Below, piece by piece: positions 53,281 to 62,148 of a DNA stretch of 64,000 nucleotides. Position 1 is the stretch's first letter; every line of letters begins with the position of its first letter. This stretch comes from Symbiodinium natans (taxonomy: Eukaryota > Sar > Dinophyceae > Suessiales > Symbiodiniaceae): positions 967,906 to 1,031,905 of the forward strand of contig CAJNDS010002812.1 in assembly GCA_905221605.1 (NCBI GenBank), written 5' to 3'. The notes under the pieces were generated by a model. The model was given only the letters and a program-made list of their open reading frames with translations. It ran no database searches and was not told the origin of the DNA. The translations under genes and the position numbers were made by a program.

Positions 53281-54195
53281 GAATATATGCTTGCTTTCCT
53301 ACGAAAATTCAGACCTTATTGTGGAAGTTGAAATTTCCGATTAAAGATACAGATATAAACGTCTTCATAGTAAAGAATCGAGAAAACAGGGCTTGTGTTA
53401 TGAGAATATGACTAACATGAACAAAAACACTTGTTGTCTGCGAGTCACAGATAGAGAGAATGCATGTGCTCTTATGACAATATGGAGAATTAGCTTTTCA
53501 TGTATTCCTCTCGCATGTCTTCCTCGTGAAATATAGAGAAAAAGTCTGAAAATCTGACAAAATAGTAAACTATAGAACAATAGAGGGTTTTCGCAATAAA
53601 ATAAAGAGAAATTAGAGGGTTTCCTATGACAACATAATAGAGGTTTTCATACGAAAATATAGCGAATATACAAAGCGTTTTCATTTTAAAATGTAGAGGT
53701 CTTGATATTCAAATATAGAGAATAGCGGTTTCCTATTAGCCTTACAAGAAAAGAGAGGTTTCATATCAAAAGATGCACAAAAAAAGAGGTTTTCCTGTTA
53801 ACGTGTAGAGAAAAGAGAGAGGTTTGCATGTTCAAATTTTCAGAAAATGGAGGTTATCCTATTCAGATACAGAGAAAATAACGGGCTTCCTATTAAAATA
53901 GGACAAGACTTGCAAGTCACATATTGAGATGACACAGAGAATTAGTTTCTCATGTATTCCTCTCTCATGTCTTCCTCATTAAATATAGAGGAAAACCTAT
54001 GACGATATAGACAAAAATAGAGAGAAATAGAGGCTTTCCTTATAAAATATAAAGGTTTTCGCATTAAAGTATAGAAAAATTAAAAAGACTAGAGGTTTTC
54101 ATAGTAAATGTAGAGAAAATAGAGGTTTTCATATTCAAATATAGAGAAGAAAGAGGTTTTCGAGAGGTTTTCATAGCAAAATACAGAGAAAATAG
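53281..54195. repeat. AT-rich island of TAGAGGTTTTCATA units
   Basis: Over about 900 bases GC drops sharply, and a unit like AAATATAGAGAAAATAGAGG with TTTTCATATT recurs imperfectly every 30-40 bases. No coding frame is supported. It is flanked on both sides by C-rich/poly-A repeats, so the whole 52.6-54.3 kb block may be one unit. Confidence 0.85.
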
Positions 54196-54311
54196 CAAAA
54201 ACGCCCCCGCACCCGCAGCAAAAACAAACGCGCCCCCACCACACCCGCAGCAAAAAAAAAAACGCGCCCCCGCACCCGCAACAAGAAAGCACCCGCAGCA
54301 AAAAAAAAACA
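54196..54311. repeat. C-rich/poly-A repeat units, second block
   Basis: CGCCCCCGCACCCGCAGC plus A runs occurs about four times, in the same orientation as at 52663-52760. Confidence 0.85.
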
Positions 54312-54652
54312 CTCTTACCGCGTGAGAGGTTGCCCTGAATCCTAAACCCTAAGCCATATGCGTCTGTGGTATTTCACTGCCAAGCTGCAATTCAAACATT
54401 GCGGCGGTACCTCAGCTGCATTGGTAAAGGGCCCTTTTGCGACCATTGTGGTGTGTTCCTTGTAGCTTAGGTTTTCCCAAGACCGACCATTTCATCCGCA
54501 TATCGAGCGTCCCGTATGGGGTGCCTTGTACTAATTATTCAGTTCCTTACAAAATGTTCCCCCCTCCCAAAGACAACACACACACACACACACACTAAAA
54601 GTAACAGTGCACCAAGATGGTAACATACATCCACACCCCAAATTTGGAACAG

Positions 54653-54732
54653 GCAAGTGGAGACATTACGCGAGATGCCGGTCTTGCAAGCTCCGCATTC
54701 GAAGGCCCTGCTCGTGGCGATTCTCAAACTAG
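54653..54732 (+). CDS. Exon, product unknown
   Basis: GGAACAG then QVETLREMPVLQAPHSKALL, then VAILKL, then AG|GTTTAGGG. It is helical and Leu-rich. Another frame (GDITRDAGLASSAFEGPARG) is open too but less balanced. Confidence 0.4.
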
Positions 54733-55124
54733 GTTTAGGGCCCTTTAGGCTTTAGGAGTTTGGGGGTTTGGTTTTTCGGGGGTGTGGAGTGCAACACAAT
54801 TGGGCATACAGGCTTATGTAGCTGTGTAGCCTGTAGCTCTTGTTGTTCACATGCTTTCGTGGGCATGGGTTTGAGACGAAGGGGTTTCGGCTCGTGACGT
54901 TTGCCCCCTCATTCAGCCATGACCCTGAAGCCCAGAACCTAAACCAGGTAGGCCGGTGGATATTTTCGTTTTCCTTGATTGGGTTTAAGAGGATCTTACG
55001 TATGTCGTTGTATCTTGGACATGTAGGGCCGAGGGGCCAGACCAGAAAACCGGTGAACTCCAAGCACGCCCTGGTCCCTCCATTTCGGCTACGCAACCTA
55101 AACCCTAAACCCCAATCCCCGCAG

Positions 55125-55176
55125 ATGGTTTGGTTACTATAAGACGCCACAGGAGGGCTTCCTGGAGAATTATAGG
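55125..55176 (+). CDS. Exon, product unknown
   Basis: CCCGCAG after a CCCTAAACC tract, then WFGYYKTPQEGFLENY and a GTGTGT donor at 55177. The frame could run on (CCDIIRAFGYPWGNYWVG). Confidence 0.45.
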
Positions 55177-55405
55177 GTGTGTTGCGACATTATTCGGGCA
55201 TTTGGTTACCCTTGGGGCAATTATTGGGTTGGTAGAAAGATAGTAGGCTATTCGGGTGTTAGGGGATGAGAAATAGTAGTGGGATGCTAAGAGGTTGGGG
55301 TCTGAAGGTATTGGGTCACTGTTAGGATATCAGGGTAGTAGGGTAATTATTGGGGAATTCGGTTACGGCTGGGGCGTTCGGGCTAAGGGTTCCGAAACTT
55401 CGCAG

Positions 55406-55493
55406 CTCCTTCACTGAGCTCTACATGTTTTGCTGTGCTGTGGGCAAAGCCTGGGTCTACGCTGAGGTTCGAAGGAACCAAGGGTTTGCCTAG
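55406..55493 (+). CDS. Exon, product unknown
   Basis: CTTCGCAG then SFTELYMFCCAVGKAWVYAE, then VRRNQGFA and TAG at 55491-55493. The alternative donor GTTCGA lies at 55467. The aromatic/hydrophobic mix is typical of a folded domain core. Not identified. Confidence 0.45.
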
Positions 55494-55790
55494 AGTCCTA
55501 GAGTCCTACACCCTGCCCTTTCAACCGGGCACCTTCTGTTCGCATTGGTATGCCTTTGCCAGGGAAGTTAGACACTTGCACAGGAACTCTCTTGGCAGGT
55601 TTCACAGCTTTAGGGCTTCAGGAGCCAGGGCTTGAATTTCGGGGGACGCGTGCCGTTTTTCCCCTGAACTCGAACCCTTAAAGCTGTAAGGGAGGCTTCA
55701 GGGCTTGAAGGCTCAAGGCTTTGGGGGTGTTAGTGGTTTGAGGTTAGGGGCTTGGACTTATTGGGGTTTAGGAAGCATGGCCACATGTAG

Positions 55791-55911
55791 AGTCCACGTG
55801 GAACTATCCATTGGACTTCGGGTATCAGGCTTGAAAAATCGATTGTGGTACCACAAGGACAGGGCACGTCTCCTGGCTTTTATCCCGCACTACGCCCTTG
55901 ATTCACGCTGA
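55791..55911 (+). CDS. Possible exon, product unknown
   Basis: ATGTAG then VHVELSIGLRVSGLKNRLWY, then HKDRARLLAFIPHYALDSR, then TGA at 55909-55911. It overlaps the start of the next island in another frame. Confidence 0.35.
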
Positions 55912-55912
55912 G

Positions 55913-56008
55913 GACAAGTTCGTCCTGGACTGGCCTCGCAGCATTAGCAAGAAGTTTGTTAAGGCACGTGCCCCGCCTCAGATGCTCGTGAACTCAGAAC
56001 CTCAGTAA
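55913..56008 (+). CDS. Exon, product unknown
   Basis: GCTGAG then DKFVLDWPRSISKKFVKARA, then PPQMLVNSEPQ and TAA at 56006-56008 (or a GTAAAC donor overlapping it). It is basic in the middle with good codon bias. Confidence 0.45.
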   Translation, partial: DKFVLDWPRSISKKFVKARAPPQMLVNSEPQ

Positions 56009-56027
56009 ACTGAAAGCTCCTGTTTGC

Positions 56028-56133
56028 GTGGTCTCGCTCCTGAACCGGTATCCCATGTACATCTTGGCGTTTGTCTGCCCCACCTGCCGCAAGGAATTCT
56101 GCAGAAGGCCCCTACTACAAACCCAAGTAGACG
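56028..56133 (+). CDS. Possible exon with a Cys cluster
   Basis: The frame reads VSLLNRYPMYILAFVCPTCR, then KEFCRRPLLQTQ, before a G-rich repeat. The CPTC...C spacing could be part of a metal site. It is tentative. Confidence 0.3.
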
Positions 56134-56156
56134 TAAACATTGACCAAGACTGGGAG

Positions 56157-56240
56157 AGGGGGGGGGGGGCGGAAGGGGGGGGGCGGAAGGGGGGGGGCGG
56201 AAGGGGGGGGGGCGGAAGGGGGGGGGGCGGGGGGGGGCGC
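56157..56240 (+). repeat. GGGGGGGCGGAAG repeat
   Basis: Five or six units of GCGGAAGGGGGGGG give Gly/Arg-rich frames that are artefacts. Confidence 0.9.
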
Positions 56241-56627
56241 GCCGGGAGTTGTTGGAGGAATGTGAATAGGGTTTAGGGTTTTAGGTCTCGGGCTCAGGGC
56301 CCTTACAGCACCTCCGCCCCAGGGTGTTAGGAAAAAAAAGTCACAGGAAAGCCTAGTAGAGAAACCATAACTCCCTCATTCCTACTAAGAATCATGGGAA
56401 GCTGTGAAAAACATGGGTACCCACAAGCCCGACCCCAGGGGTTCTTTCAACCCGAACCCATACAGAGTGAAAGCTGAACAGATAGAATGGCTCGGACTAG
56501 GGTTTAGGGTTAGGGGTTTAGGGTTTCGAGTTTTGGGTTTCGGGTTTAGGGTGGCTTGCGGGTTTCGGGGCAGAAGTCTGGCAACCTGATAAACCCCTAA
56601 ATTCAAATGGCACATGCAACATCCCAG

Positions 56628-56705
56628 GGCCCAACCAAAGGTGCCGCCGTTGCAGCGTTTTCTCCCGAGTTTACTCTATGGAACAGGAACCTTCAGCGAC
56701 AGCAG
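56628..56705 (+). CDS. Exon, product unknown
   Basis: ATCCCAG then exactly 26 codons (GPTKGAAVAAFSPEFTLWNR, NLQRQQ), then GTGTGCGA at 56706. The intron that follows begins with a family G element (56720-56822). Confidence 0.5.
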
Positions 56706-56719
56706 GTGTGCGATCTAGG

Positions 56720-56822
56720 GTATAGGCTTGGTAGCCCAGTGGTACTCTTTTCCCTCGTTCGGTTCCGAAAGCAACCAACCCCAAAAGGGTGCCCTTGATG
56801 GTTACTGGGCTACTAAGTAGCT
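56720..56822. mobile_element. Family G element
   Basis: GGCTTGGTAGCCCAGTGGTA at the left is mirrored by TACTGGGCTACTAAG at the right. CCAACCCCAAAAGGGTGCCC lies inside. Confidence 0.6.
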
Positions 56823-56986
56823 CCATGGTTGAGACTTTGACCCGCTTGCAATCTGAGTGCAAAAATGTCGACGCAAGATGGGTGTTGAGGGCTTAGGGTT
56901 CACTCTTCTTTGCACGAAATTAGGGCGCGTACTCCTCTAACCTCCTGGAAACAGGGAAACAGGGTTCACTCTTTGTCTGCAGAGCC

Positions 56987-57052
56987 ATGGCGACCCAGCA
57001 AATCCCAAGTTCGCAGCAGTCCAGCGCTAGCGCCTCGCTTGAGCTTTCTCGG
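56987..57052 (+). CDS. First coding exon, Ser/Gln-rich N-terminus
   Basis: The ATG lies in GCCATGG, a strong start context, preceded by TCTGCAG. It reads MATQQIPSSQQSSASASLEL, SR, to GTTGAGGGGTTTAGGG at 57053. A long heptamer array (57059-57148) sits in the intron. It is probably the start of the gene whose later exons lie at 58018 and 58283. Confidence 0.5.
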
Positions 57053-57058
57053 GTTGAG

Positions 57059-57148
57059 GGGTTTAGGGTTTAGGGTTCATGGCCTTTAGGGTTTAGGGTT
57101 TAGGGTTTAGGGTTTAGGGTTTAGGGTTTAGGGTTTAGGGTTTAGGGT
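57059..57148 (+). repeat. TTTAGGG array
   Basis: Eleven heptamers in the putative first intron. Confidence 0.97.
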
Positions 57149-57334
57149 GGGCTCTCAGGGATCGAAGAACCCGAGGGCTCAGGGTTCCCTACTGGAGGGG
57201 TATAGGTCTGACCCCTGTAGAATCCTTCTGAAGCCAAAAAAATGTAATTTTGTTAGGGCCCCCCCCCAGACTGCTTGAAGGTTCATGTGTAGTGCAACTA
57301 CAAGTAGAGTTAAAGGTACTTGATAGCCCAATGA

Positions 57335-57420
57335 TGCCCCTGTTGCCCTTTTTTTGGTTCAAGGTGCCCTCATATTAATATGCTAACCAAGCCCAAAAAG
57401 GGTACCCTTATTTCAACATG
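57335..57420. mobile_element. Family G-like element
   Basis: TTGCCCTTTTTTTGGTTCAA and AACCAAGCCCAAAAAGGGTA form imperfect inverted arms. A family E fragment lies just upstream (57265-57330). Confidence 0.5.
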
Positions 57421-57555
57421 GGGCGCAGCGCCTGCAACGAGCCTCCGAATGGGTAGTTCTCTGAGGTCCCTTTTGGGGGTATCCTGAAGAATTCGAAGGC
57501 TCGGTATTCCAACAGGAACCTCAAAAAGGGCCATAGTTTATAAGTAGTCAGAGAA

Positions 57556-57730
57556 GTGCCCAGCTGCCTTTTGCCAGGTATTGCTGTTTTAACAAACATC
57601 GAGGTGATCAGTTTCCTCAGGTTGGTTCAGGGGCTTCCCCCTCAGACATGGAGTTTTACACTTGTTTCGCTCAAGGTGCCTGCGACGAAAATTGCCCTGA
57701 CTCTTAACCCCAAAAAGCAGAACCCTAAAA
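57556..57730 (+). CDS. Possible exon, hydrophobic
   Basis: The frame includes IAVLTNIEVISFLRLVQGLP and WSFTLVSLKVPATKIALTL. An acceptor (TTTGCCAG) lies near 57575. It could be a membrane-associated segment. The codon bias is weaker than elsewhere. Confidence 0.3.
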
Positions 57731-57884
57731 AGCAGCCTGAAACAGCCTTACACCCTAAAATCTTGGAAGCCACTCGCCCCCACCCCGAAAAGAAACAAAC
57801 AGAATGCATTTGGGGGCGCAGCGAAGCGCATGTAGAACCCTGTTCAAGCCCTCAAGCTCCAAAGCCCTGTGAAACCTAATCTAG

Positions 57885-57996
57885 GGGCCGGAATAGTTGC
57901 GAAATAGTATTCCCTTCTAATCCCTCTACAAGATCAGTATACTGGAATATCCCCCCCCAGAACCCCTATTCTAACTACTAAGGCCCCCCTATATGA
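57885..57996. mobile_element. Family H element
   Basis: GGGGCCGGAATAGTTGCGAA, GTATTCCCTTCTAATCCC, CCCTATTCTAACTACTAAGG, CCCCCCTATATG: the same order of parts as at 31033-31168. Confidence 0.7.
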
Positions 57997-58017
57997 GCCC
58001 CCCCCCCCCCCCGCCAG

Positions 58018-58100
58018 ATCGCTCGCCGCCGGTCCTCCGCGGTGCTGCGGCGGCTCTTGCTTCTGCGCTGGTTACCGCCAGCGGCGCTGGCCCTTTGGAG
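58018..58100 (+). CDS. Exon, Ala-rich
   Basis: After a C run, CGCCAG, then RSPPVLRGAAAALASALVTA, then SGAGPLE, to a GTGGGC donor at 58101. It lies between the exons at 56987 and 58283 on the same strand, with a heptamer array in the following intron. Confidence 0.45.
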
Positions 58101-58112
58101 GTGGGCGTAGAA

Positions 58113-58215
58113 AGGGCTTTAGGGTTTAGGGTTTAGGGTTTAGGGTTTAGGGTTTAGGGTTTAGGGTTTAGGGTTTAGGGTTTAGGGTTTAGGGTTTAGG
58201 GTTTAGGGTTTAGGG
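58113..58215 (+). repeat. TTTAGGG array
   Basis: Fourteen perfect heptamers. Confidence 0.98.
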
Positions 58216-58282
58216 GAACCTAGAAACGCCAGTCTGCAAACCTCAAGGTCGACCTAGAGGCTGTTCTGAGTTTCGAAAACAG

Positions 58283-58372
58283 GTGACAAAGCAGCTGCAG
58301 CAGCTGAAGGACTGGGATCCTGAAGCATCACTATATCCCCCTTGGGATGTATTTTTCTTTTTGTTTATATAA
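58283..58372 (+). CDS. Terminal exon candidate
   Basis: AAAACAG then 29 codons (VTKQLQQLKDWDPEASLYPP, WDVFFFLFI) and TAA at 58370-58372, followed by AT-rich DNA that would suit a 3' untranslated region. The end is hydrophobic and could be a tail anchor. Confidence 0.45.
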   Translation: MTKQLQQLKDWDPEASLYPPWDVFFFLFI

Positions 58373-58658
58373 AATCCCAAGAAGATATTAACAATTATTG
58401 TTTTTTTAAGGTTCTATGAGACTTAGTACAGTGTAAAGTTTATATTGTCCATTCTCGGATTGCTGTCCAGTTCTGATTCATTCAGAAAGGAGTTGAAGTA
58501 TCTTTCCTTTTACGGGTCGAAAGTGTCATTAAACATAGAGTTGGCCTCCTCCTAGCGCTCCGTTTTCTGCTTTTTCTCAGACATAGGAAGTGTAGCAACA
58601 GGCGTATTCCATTGCTCAAGCCGCGAGACTTGACTTTACAGAGGGGCTGAACTACTCG

Positions 58659-58742
58659 GTAGGCCCTTGGGGCCCTTTTTGTGTTTTCCCTTATTGGGTT
58701 TAAGAGGATCATGTTCAGGAATGTGTTTCAGAGGGTTTTAAG
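58659..58742 (+). mobile_element. Family A element as an intron (introner-like)
   Basis: Starts GTAGGCCCTTGGGGCCC, contains TTATTGGGTTTAAGAGGATC and AATGTGTTTCAGAGGG, and ends TTTTAAG directly before the coding island at 58743. Confidence 0.5.
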
Positions 58743-58898
58743 GCTTAGCCGAGACCACAACAGTGCATGGGCTGCATTCCTGCCGTTCATAGAAGCCCTC
58801 GTTCCAAGCTGAGTCGCGTATCCGAATCAGGACGTGCTCCTCGCTGATAATCCGGACGCCTCAGACGACGCGGCAAAGCGAGCGGCGAGCTATCGTGG
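58743..58898 (+). CDS. Coding island with one in-frame TGA
   Basis: One frame reads LSRDHNSAWAAFLPFIEALV, PS, TGA (58810-58812), VAYPNQDVLLADNPDASDDA, AKRAASYR, before GTGTCTGAG. Both sides of the TGA have similar coding character. It is either the end of one exon followed by another, a pseudogene, or a read-through TGA. Confidence 0.4.
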
Positions 58899-59339
58899 GT
58901 GTCTGAGAATGCTTCGCTGCTTCTGGCGTCTCAGGAATGTGGGGATAGGGCTGGTCTGCTGGAAACAAGGATTCAGGGTTCACCTGGAGGGGCCAGTGCA
59001 TCTGCCCTAAAAATTTTCCTTGTGCCCATGTGCTGTTTGGCCTCCAATGGTCTTCCTGCGCATTCCACAGCAGCCAGCGTTAGGCCAGCGTTCTCCATGG
59101 AACGGTTCTTGAAGCAGCAGCAGTAATCATGTAGGCTCTCGCGGCCTCGCCCAGTGCGTTAGTAACCACTATGCACACGGCTTGGACACAAGAACCACAA
59201 GCCTACCCCTATTCACTGCTGCGAAACTAAATCTAAATCCTCTCCGAGTTTCGAGGTACTGGCTTCTCCAATGCCCTGCGAAACGAGATCTTGGAGAGGC
59301 AGGGATTTTGGGGTTCAGGGCCTTCCCGGGTTTAGTTTA

Positions 59340-59453
59340 GGTCTTATCGCCGGCAAAAGTTGTGTGTGCGTGACAGCGGGTGCATACGTGGTTTGCGGCC
59401 GTGACGAAAGCTTCAGTTGCACAGACGCCATCCACTCAATCACCTGATATTCA
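59340..59453 (+). CDS. Exon, Cys-containing, with TGA near its donor
   Basis: The frame AGKSCVCVTAGAYVVCGRDE, SFSCTDAIHSIT is followed by TGA (59445-59447), then two codons and a consensus-like GTGAGAAT donor at 59454. The VTAGAYVVCGRDESF part faintly recalls an RCC1-type repeat, but not enough to name it. Confidence 0.35.
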
Positions 59454-59741
59454 GTGAGAATTGCCACTTTTTATAGACTCCTGTCCACTGCGCAGCACGA
59501 TGCATGCCTCTCCCAGGGAGTTCTGAGAGGAGCCACTAAGTAAGAATCTTCAGGAGGCTCTTCGCTACCACGATTGGGGATTAGGGTTCCTGTAAAAGGT
59601 TTAGGGCTTAGAATATGTGATGTAGCCATCCGAAAATCGTTCTCTTAGTTGTCTGAGAACTTGGCCATGCTAGAACTTGGCGCATAAACTCAGACTTTGC
59701 TCTTGTGCTGAAAAGCAAGGAATCACTCCATGCACTCAACG

Positions 59742-59849
59742 TGGGGGGGTTTACGATACCAAGGGACCCCTTTCATCAGACCCCCCACATAGTAGGATCC
59801 CCTTCTAATCAGGACCCCAATGAGGTACCCCTTGTATCGTAAACCCCCA
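59742..59849. mobile_element. Family D element, best-preserved copy
   Basis: GGGGGGGTTTACGATACCAA at the left and CCCCTTGTATCGTAAACCCC at the right form long inverted ends. CACATAGTAGGATCCCCTTC and GACCCCAATGAGGTACCCC lie inside. Size about 108 bases. Confidence 0.8.
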
Positions 59850-60045
59850 CACGCATGGCACGCCAAGGCTGCGAGCTTCAAGGCAGGTCCAAGGATGACC
59901 TTGGATCAACTCACGACCTGACATGTGACACGCAAAGCCTCTGCCTCTACCCTCTCCTGCCCCCCTCCCCCGCTCCGAGAACCTGTGCACTGCAGGATGC
60001 AACTCTACACCCTAATAGCTGCCTCCTAACACCCCGAAAACTTAC

Positions 60046-60148
60046 GGCTGGTTAGCAGGGAATGGGGGAATGAGGTACCCTGTATAATTCCTTTAAAGGG
60101 TATATACAGGGCCCTAGTTCCCTCATTCCCTGCTAACCAACAGCAAGT
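60046..60148. mobile_element. Family B palindromic element
   Basis: GGCTGGTTAGCAGGGAATGG at the left and CCCTCATTCCCTGCTAACCA at the right are inverted, with CCTTTAAAGG at the centre. The matched C/G change in both arms (TTAGCAGGG / CCCTGCTAA) suggests arm homogenisation. Confidence 0.8.
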
Positions 60149-60150
60149 AG

Positions 60151-60233
60151 CATGGAGGCCGCTCGGCTCAAAGCTCCTCGAGGGCCCCTCGCGTGCGCCG
60201 AAGGCTTCTTCTAGATGGGCAGAGCCAGTGTTG
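60151..60233 (+). CDS. Possible exon abutting a family B element
   Basis: It begins within a few bases of the family B end (CAGCAAG|). The frame WRPLGSKLLEGPSRAPKASS, RWAEPVL runs to GTTGATAGGG at 60234. An alternative frame starts with ATG at 60151 (MEAARLKAPRGPLACAEGFF, then TAG). Confidence 0.4.
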
Positions 60234-60239
60234 GTTGAT

Positions 60240-60363
60240 AGGGTTTAGGGTTTAGGGTTTAGGGTTTAGGGTTTAGGGTTTAGGGTTTAGGGTTTAGGGT
60301 TTAGGGTTTAGGGCGGCTTGCTCTAAACCCTAAACCCTAAAACCCAAACCCCAAACCCTAAGC
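60240..60363. repeat. TTTAGGG array then CCCTAAA array
   Basis: Ten TTTAGGG units, a 14-base spacer (CGGCTTGCTCTAAA), then CCCTAAA and CCCAAAC units. Confidence 0.95.
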
Positions 60364-60375
60364 CTTGCCCTTCAG

Positions 60376-60459
60376 GGAGCCCAAGGCCCCTTAAACTTGG
60401 ATGAGTGTTCTTCATCAGCGGGCTCTTTCAGGGAAAGTCCTCAGGACTCGTCTTTGGAG
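60376..60459 (+). CDS. Exon, Ser-rich and acidic
   Basis: CCTTCAG then exactly 28 codons (GAQGPLNLDECSSSAGSFRE, SPQDSSLE), then GTTTGGGG at 60460. It is likely disordered. It is probably an upstream exon of the 60771-61093 gene. Confidence 0.5.
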
Positions 60460-60770
60460 GTTTGGGGCCAACGACATGCTAGATGGGGTATTTTAGGGTA
60501 GTTAAAGTGAAAGGTTTCCGAAGGTTTCCGAAGGTTTCCGAGGGGACTTGGGCACTTCGGGTCAGAGTGTCAGTGCTTTCGAGGCTTCCCTCGAAAGCCA
60601 GTCTGTAATGCAGGCAGGTGCCCCCTAGTTAAACGCAGGTTTAGGGGCCCTAACTTGGGCTATTAAGTACTGAGAGACTAGCTGAGGTTACAAGTTCCTG
60701 AACTCGGTACAGTAAAGGCGGCCCTCTCCGTGTCGACAATCCTCAGCCCCTAACTCTCACAATCTTCCAG

Positions 60771-60918
60771 AGATCAGCATGAACACCAAAGCCTGTCTTC
60801 GGGAGTGGGTGCAGCATACCTAACCCTGCACCTTCAACAAAAGGTGACTTTTTCAATTGGAACATCGTCCTCCCAAGGACGAAGCAATGTATGGGACTGG
60901 GCACTCTTGGGGCTTTCT
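60771..60918 (+). CDS. Exon, product unknown
   Basis: The AATCTTCCAG acceptor has a pyrimidine tract. It reads DQHEHQSLSSGVGAAYLTLH, LQQKVTFSIGTSSSQGRSN, VWDWALLGLS, then the consensus donor GTGAGTATG at 60919. It ends in phase 0. It is the best-supported exon in the window together with the next one. Confidence 0.6.
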
Positions 60919-60976
60919 GTGAGTATGTCTGGTACCAGGGATACTCTGTGGGTGCTCTGCAGACATCCTCTTGCAG

Positions 60977-61093
60977 GTAGAAGAACCCGGGGCCAGGAAA
61001 CCCGAGGAGCCACTGCAGGAGAACCAAGCGAGCAGAAAAACTGAGTCGATTCTAAGAGCCCCATATGAAGCAGGGTTTACTTTACTGTTTTTG
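60977..61093 (+). CDS. Exon following a 58-base intron
   Basis: The CCTCTTGCAG acceptor lies 58 bases after the previous donor. Exactly 39 codons (VEEPGARKPEEPLQENQASR, KTESILRAPYEAGFTLLFL) run to the consensus donor GTGAGTGTATG at 61094. The phase is consistent on both sides. Its start is Glu/Pro-rich and charged, its end hydrophobic. Confidence 0.6.
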
Positions 61094-61236
61094 GTGAGTG
61101 TATGTAAGGTTCCTTTTTAATATTGGTGAGTGCATATACCTGGTGTCCTTTTGGGGGTACAAGAAATATATACCCTACTTCATATCCCTAAACCCTAAAC
61201 CCTGAACCCTAAACCCTAAACCCTATATCCAAACAG

Positions 61237-61326
61237 GAGTGTTTAGGCACCAAGTGACCGAAGAGCGACTGCGAGGTGCGCGTCGAGGTTCGTGCGACGG
61301 CTGCCCGGTTCATCCACAGCGAGGCG
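61237..61326 (+). CDS. Next exon of the same gene, start uncertain
   Basis: In phase 0 from the AAACAG acceptor the frame is ECLGTK then TGA (61255-61257). From a second in-phase AG (61262-61263) it reads SDCEVRVEVRATAARFIHSE, A, to GTTTAGGG at 61327. The second start avoids the TGA. Confidence 0.4.
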
Positions 61327-62148
61327 GTTTAGGGTTTAGGGTTTGGGGTTTAGAGTTTAGGGTTTAGGGTTTAGGGTTTAGGATTGAGGGAGTACGGAGA
61401 GTTTTAGGGTTTGTAGGTGTTTGTTTCGGATTCAACCCTCGCCCCCAGCGGTACTCGTTTTGACCGTTTTCTTCTCGATGCGGAGCACCCCCATGGAGCT
61501 AAAAACCCCACGCAGTGTATTCCGCAGCTTCTTGGAAACCTAGCCAAAGGGGGGAGGGGTCCAATGTGTTTGTTTGCGAAGCTTCCCTTTGGTTAGTAGG
61601 GAACGAAGGACGAATGACAAGAGTGATTTAAAAGACATCCCGTGCCTTCCTCAAGCAGACCCTTATGCTCCAGATATTCCAAAAAGCTTACATTACATGG
61701 TAAGGCCTTTGAAACCAAAACAACTTGAAATTGAGTCTTCAAGCCCTGCGCTCTGAAACTTTCCTAGAGATGTACTCTTGCCTTCAAGAATCAATATTGG
61801 GTAGTGCTTACCCATGTCAAGGGCCCAATAGTTACTAAAGGCATACCTGGACCCGAAATTGCGGGCGCAGAAACCACCTCTAGCCCCAAAAGAGGTAATC
61901 CAGGATGCTAAGCCCCCATGTCCCCTTGAGAAAAATCCAGGCAAACCACGAACCCTCAAACCCTAAACCTCAAACATGAAACCTCAAACCCTACCTTAAG
62001 CACCCAAAACCTACCTTTTTGTAGGTTCCCTAAGAACCCCATAGGAGGCTTTATAAGAAGAACCTGCAAACATGTAGGTGTTAGGTACTTAAGGTAAGCC
62101 TAAAAACCATACCGCCCCCCCCCCTTTAGAAAAGAAACAAACAAAAAG

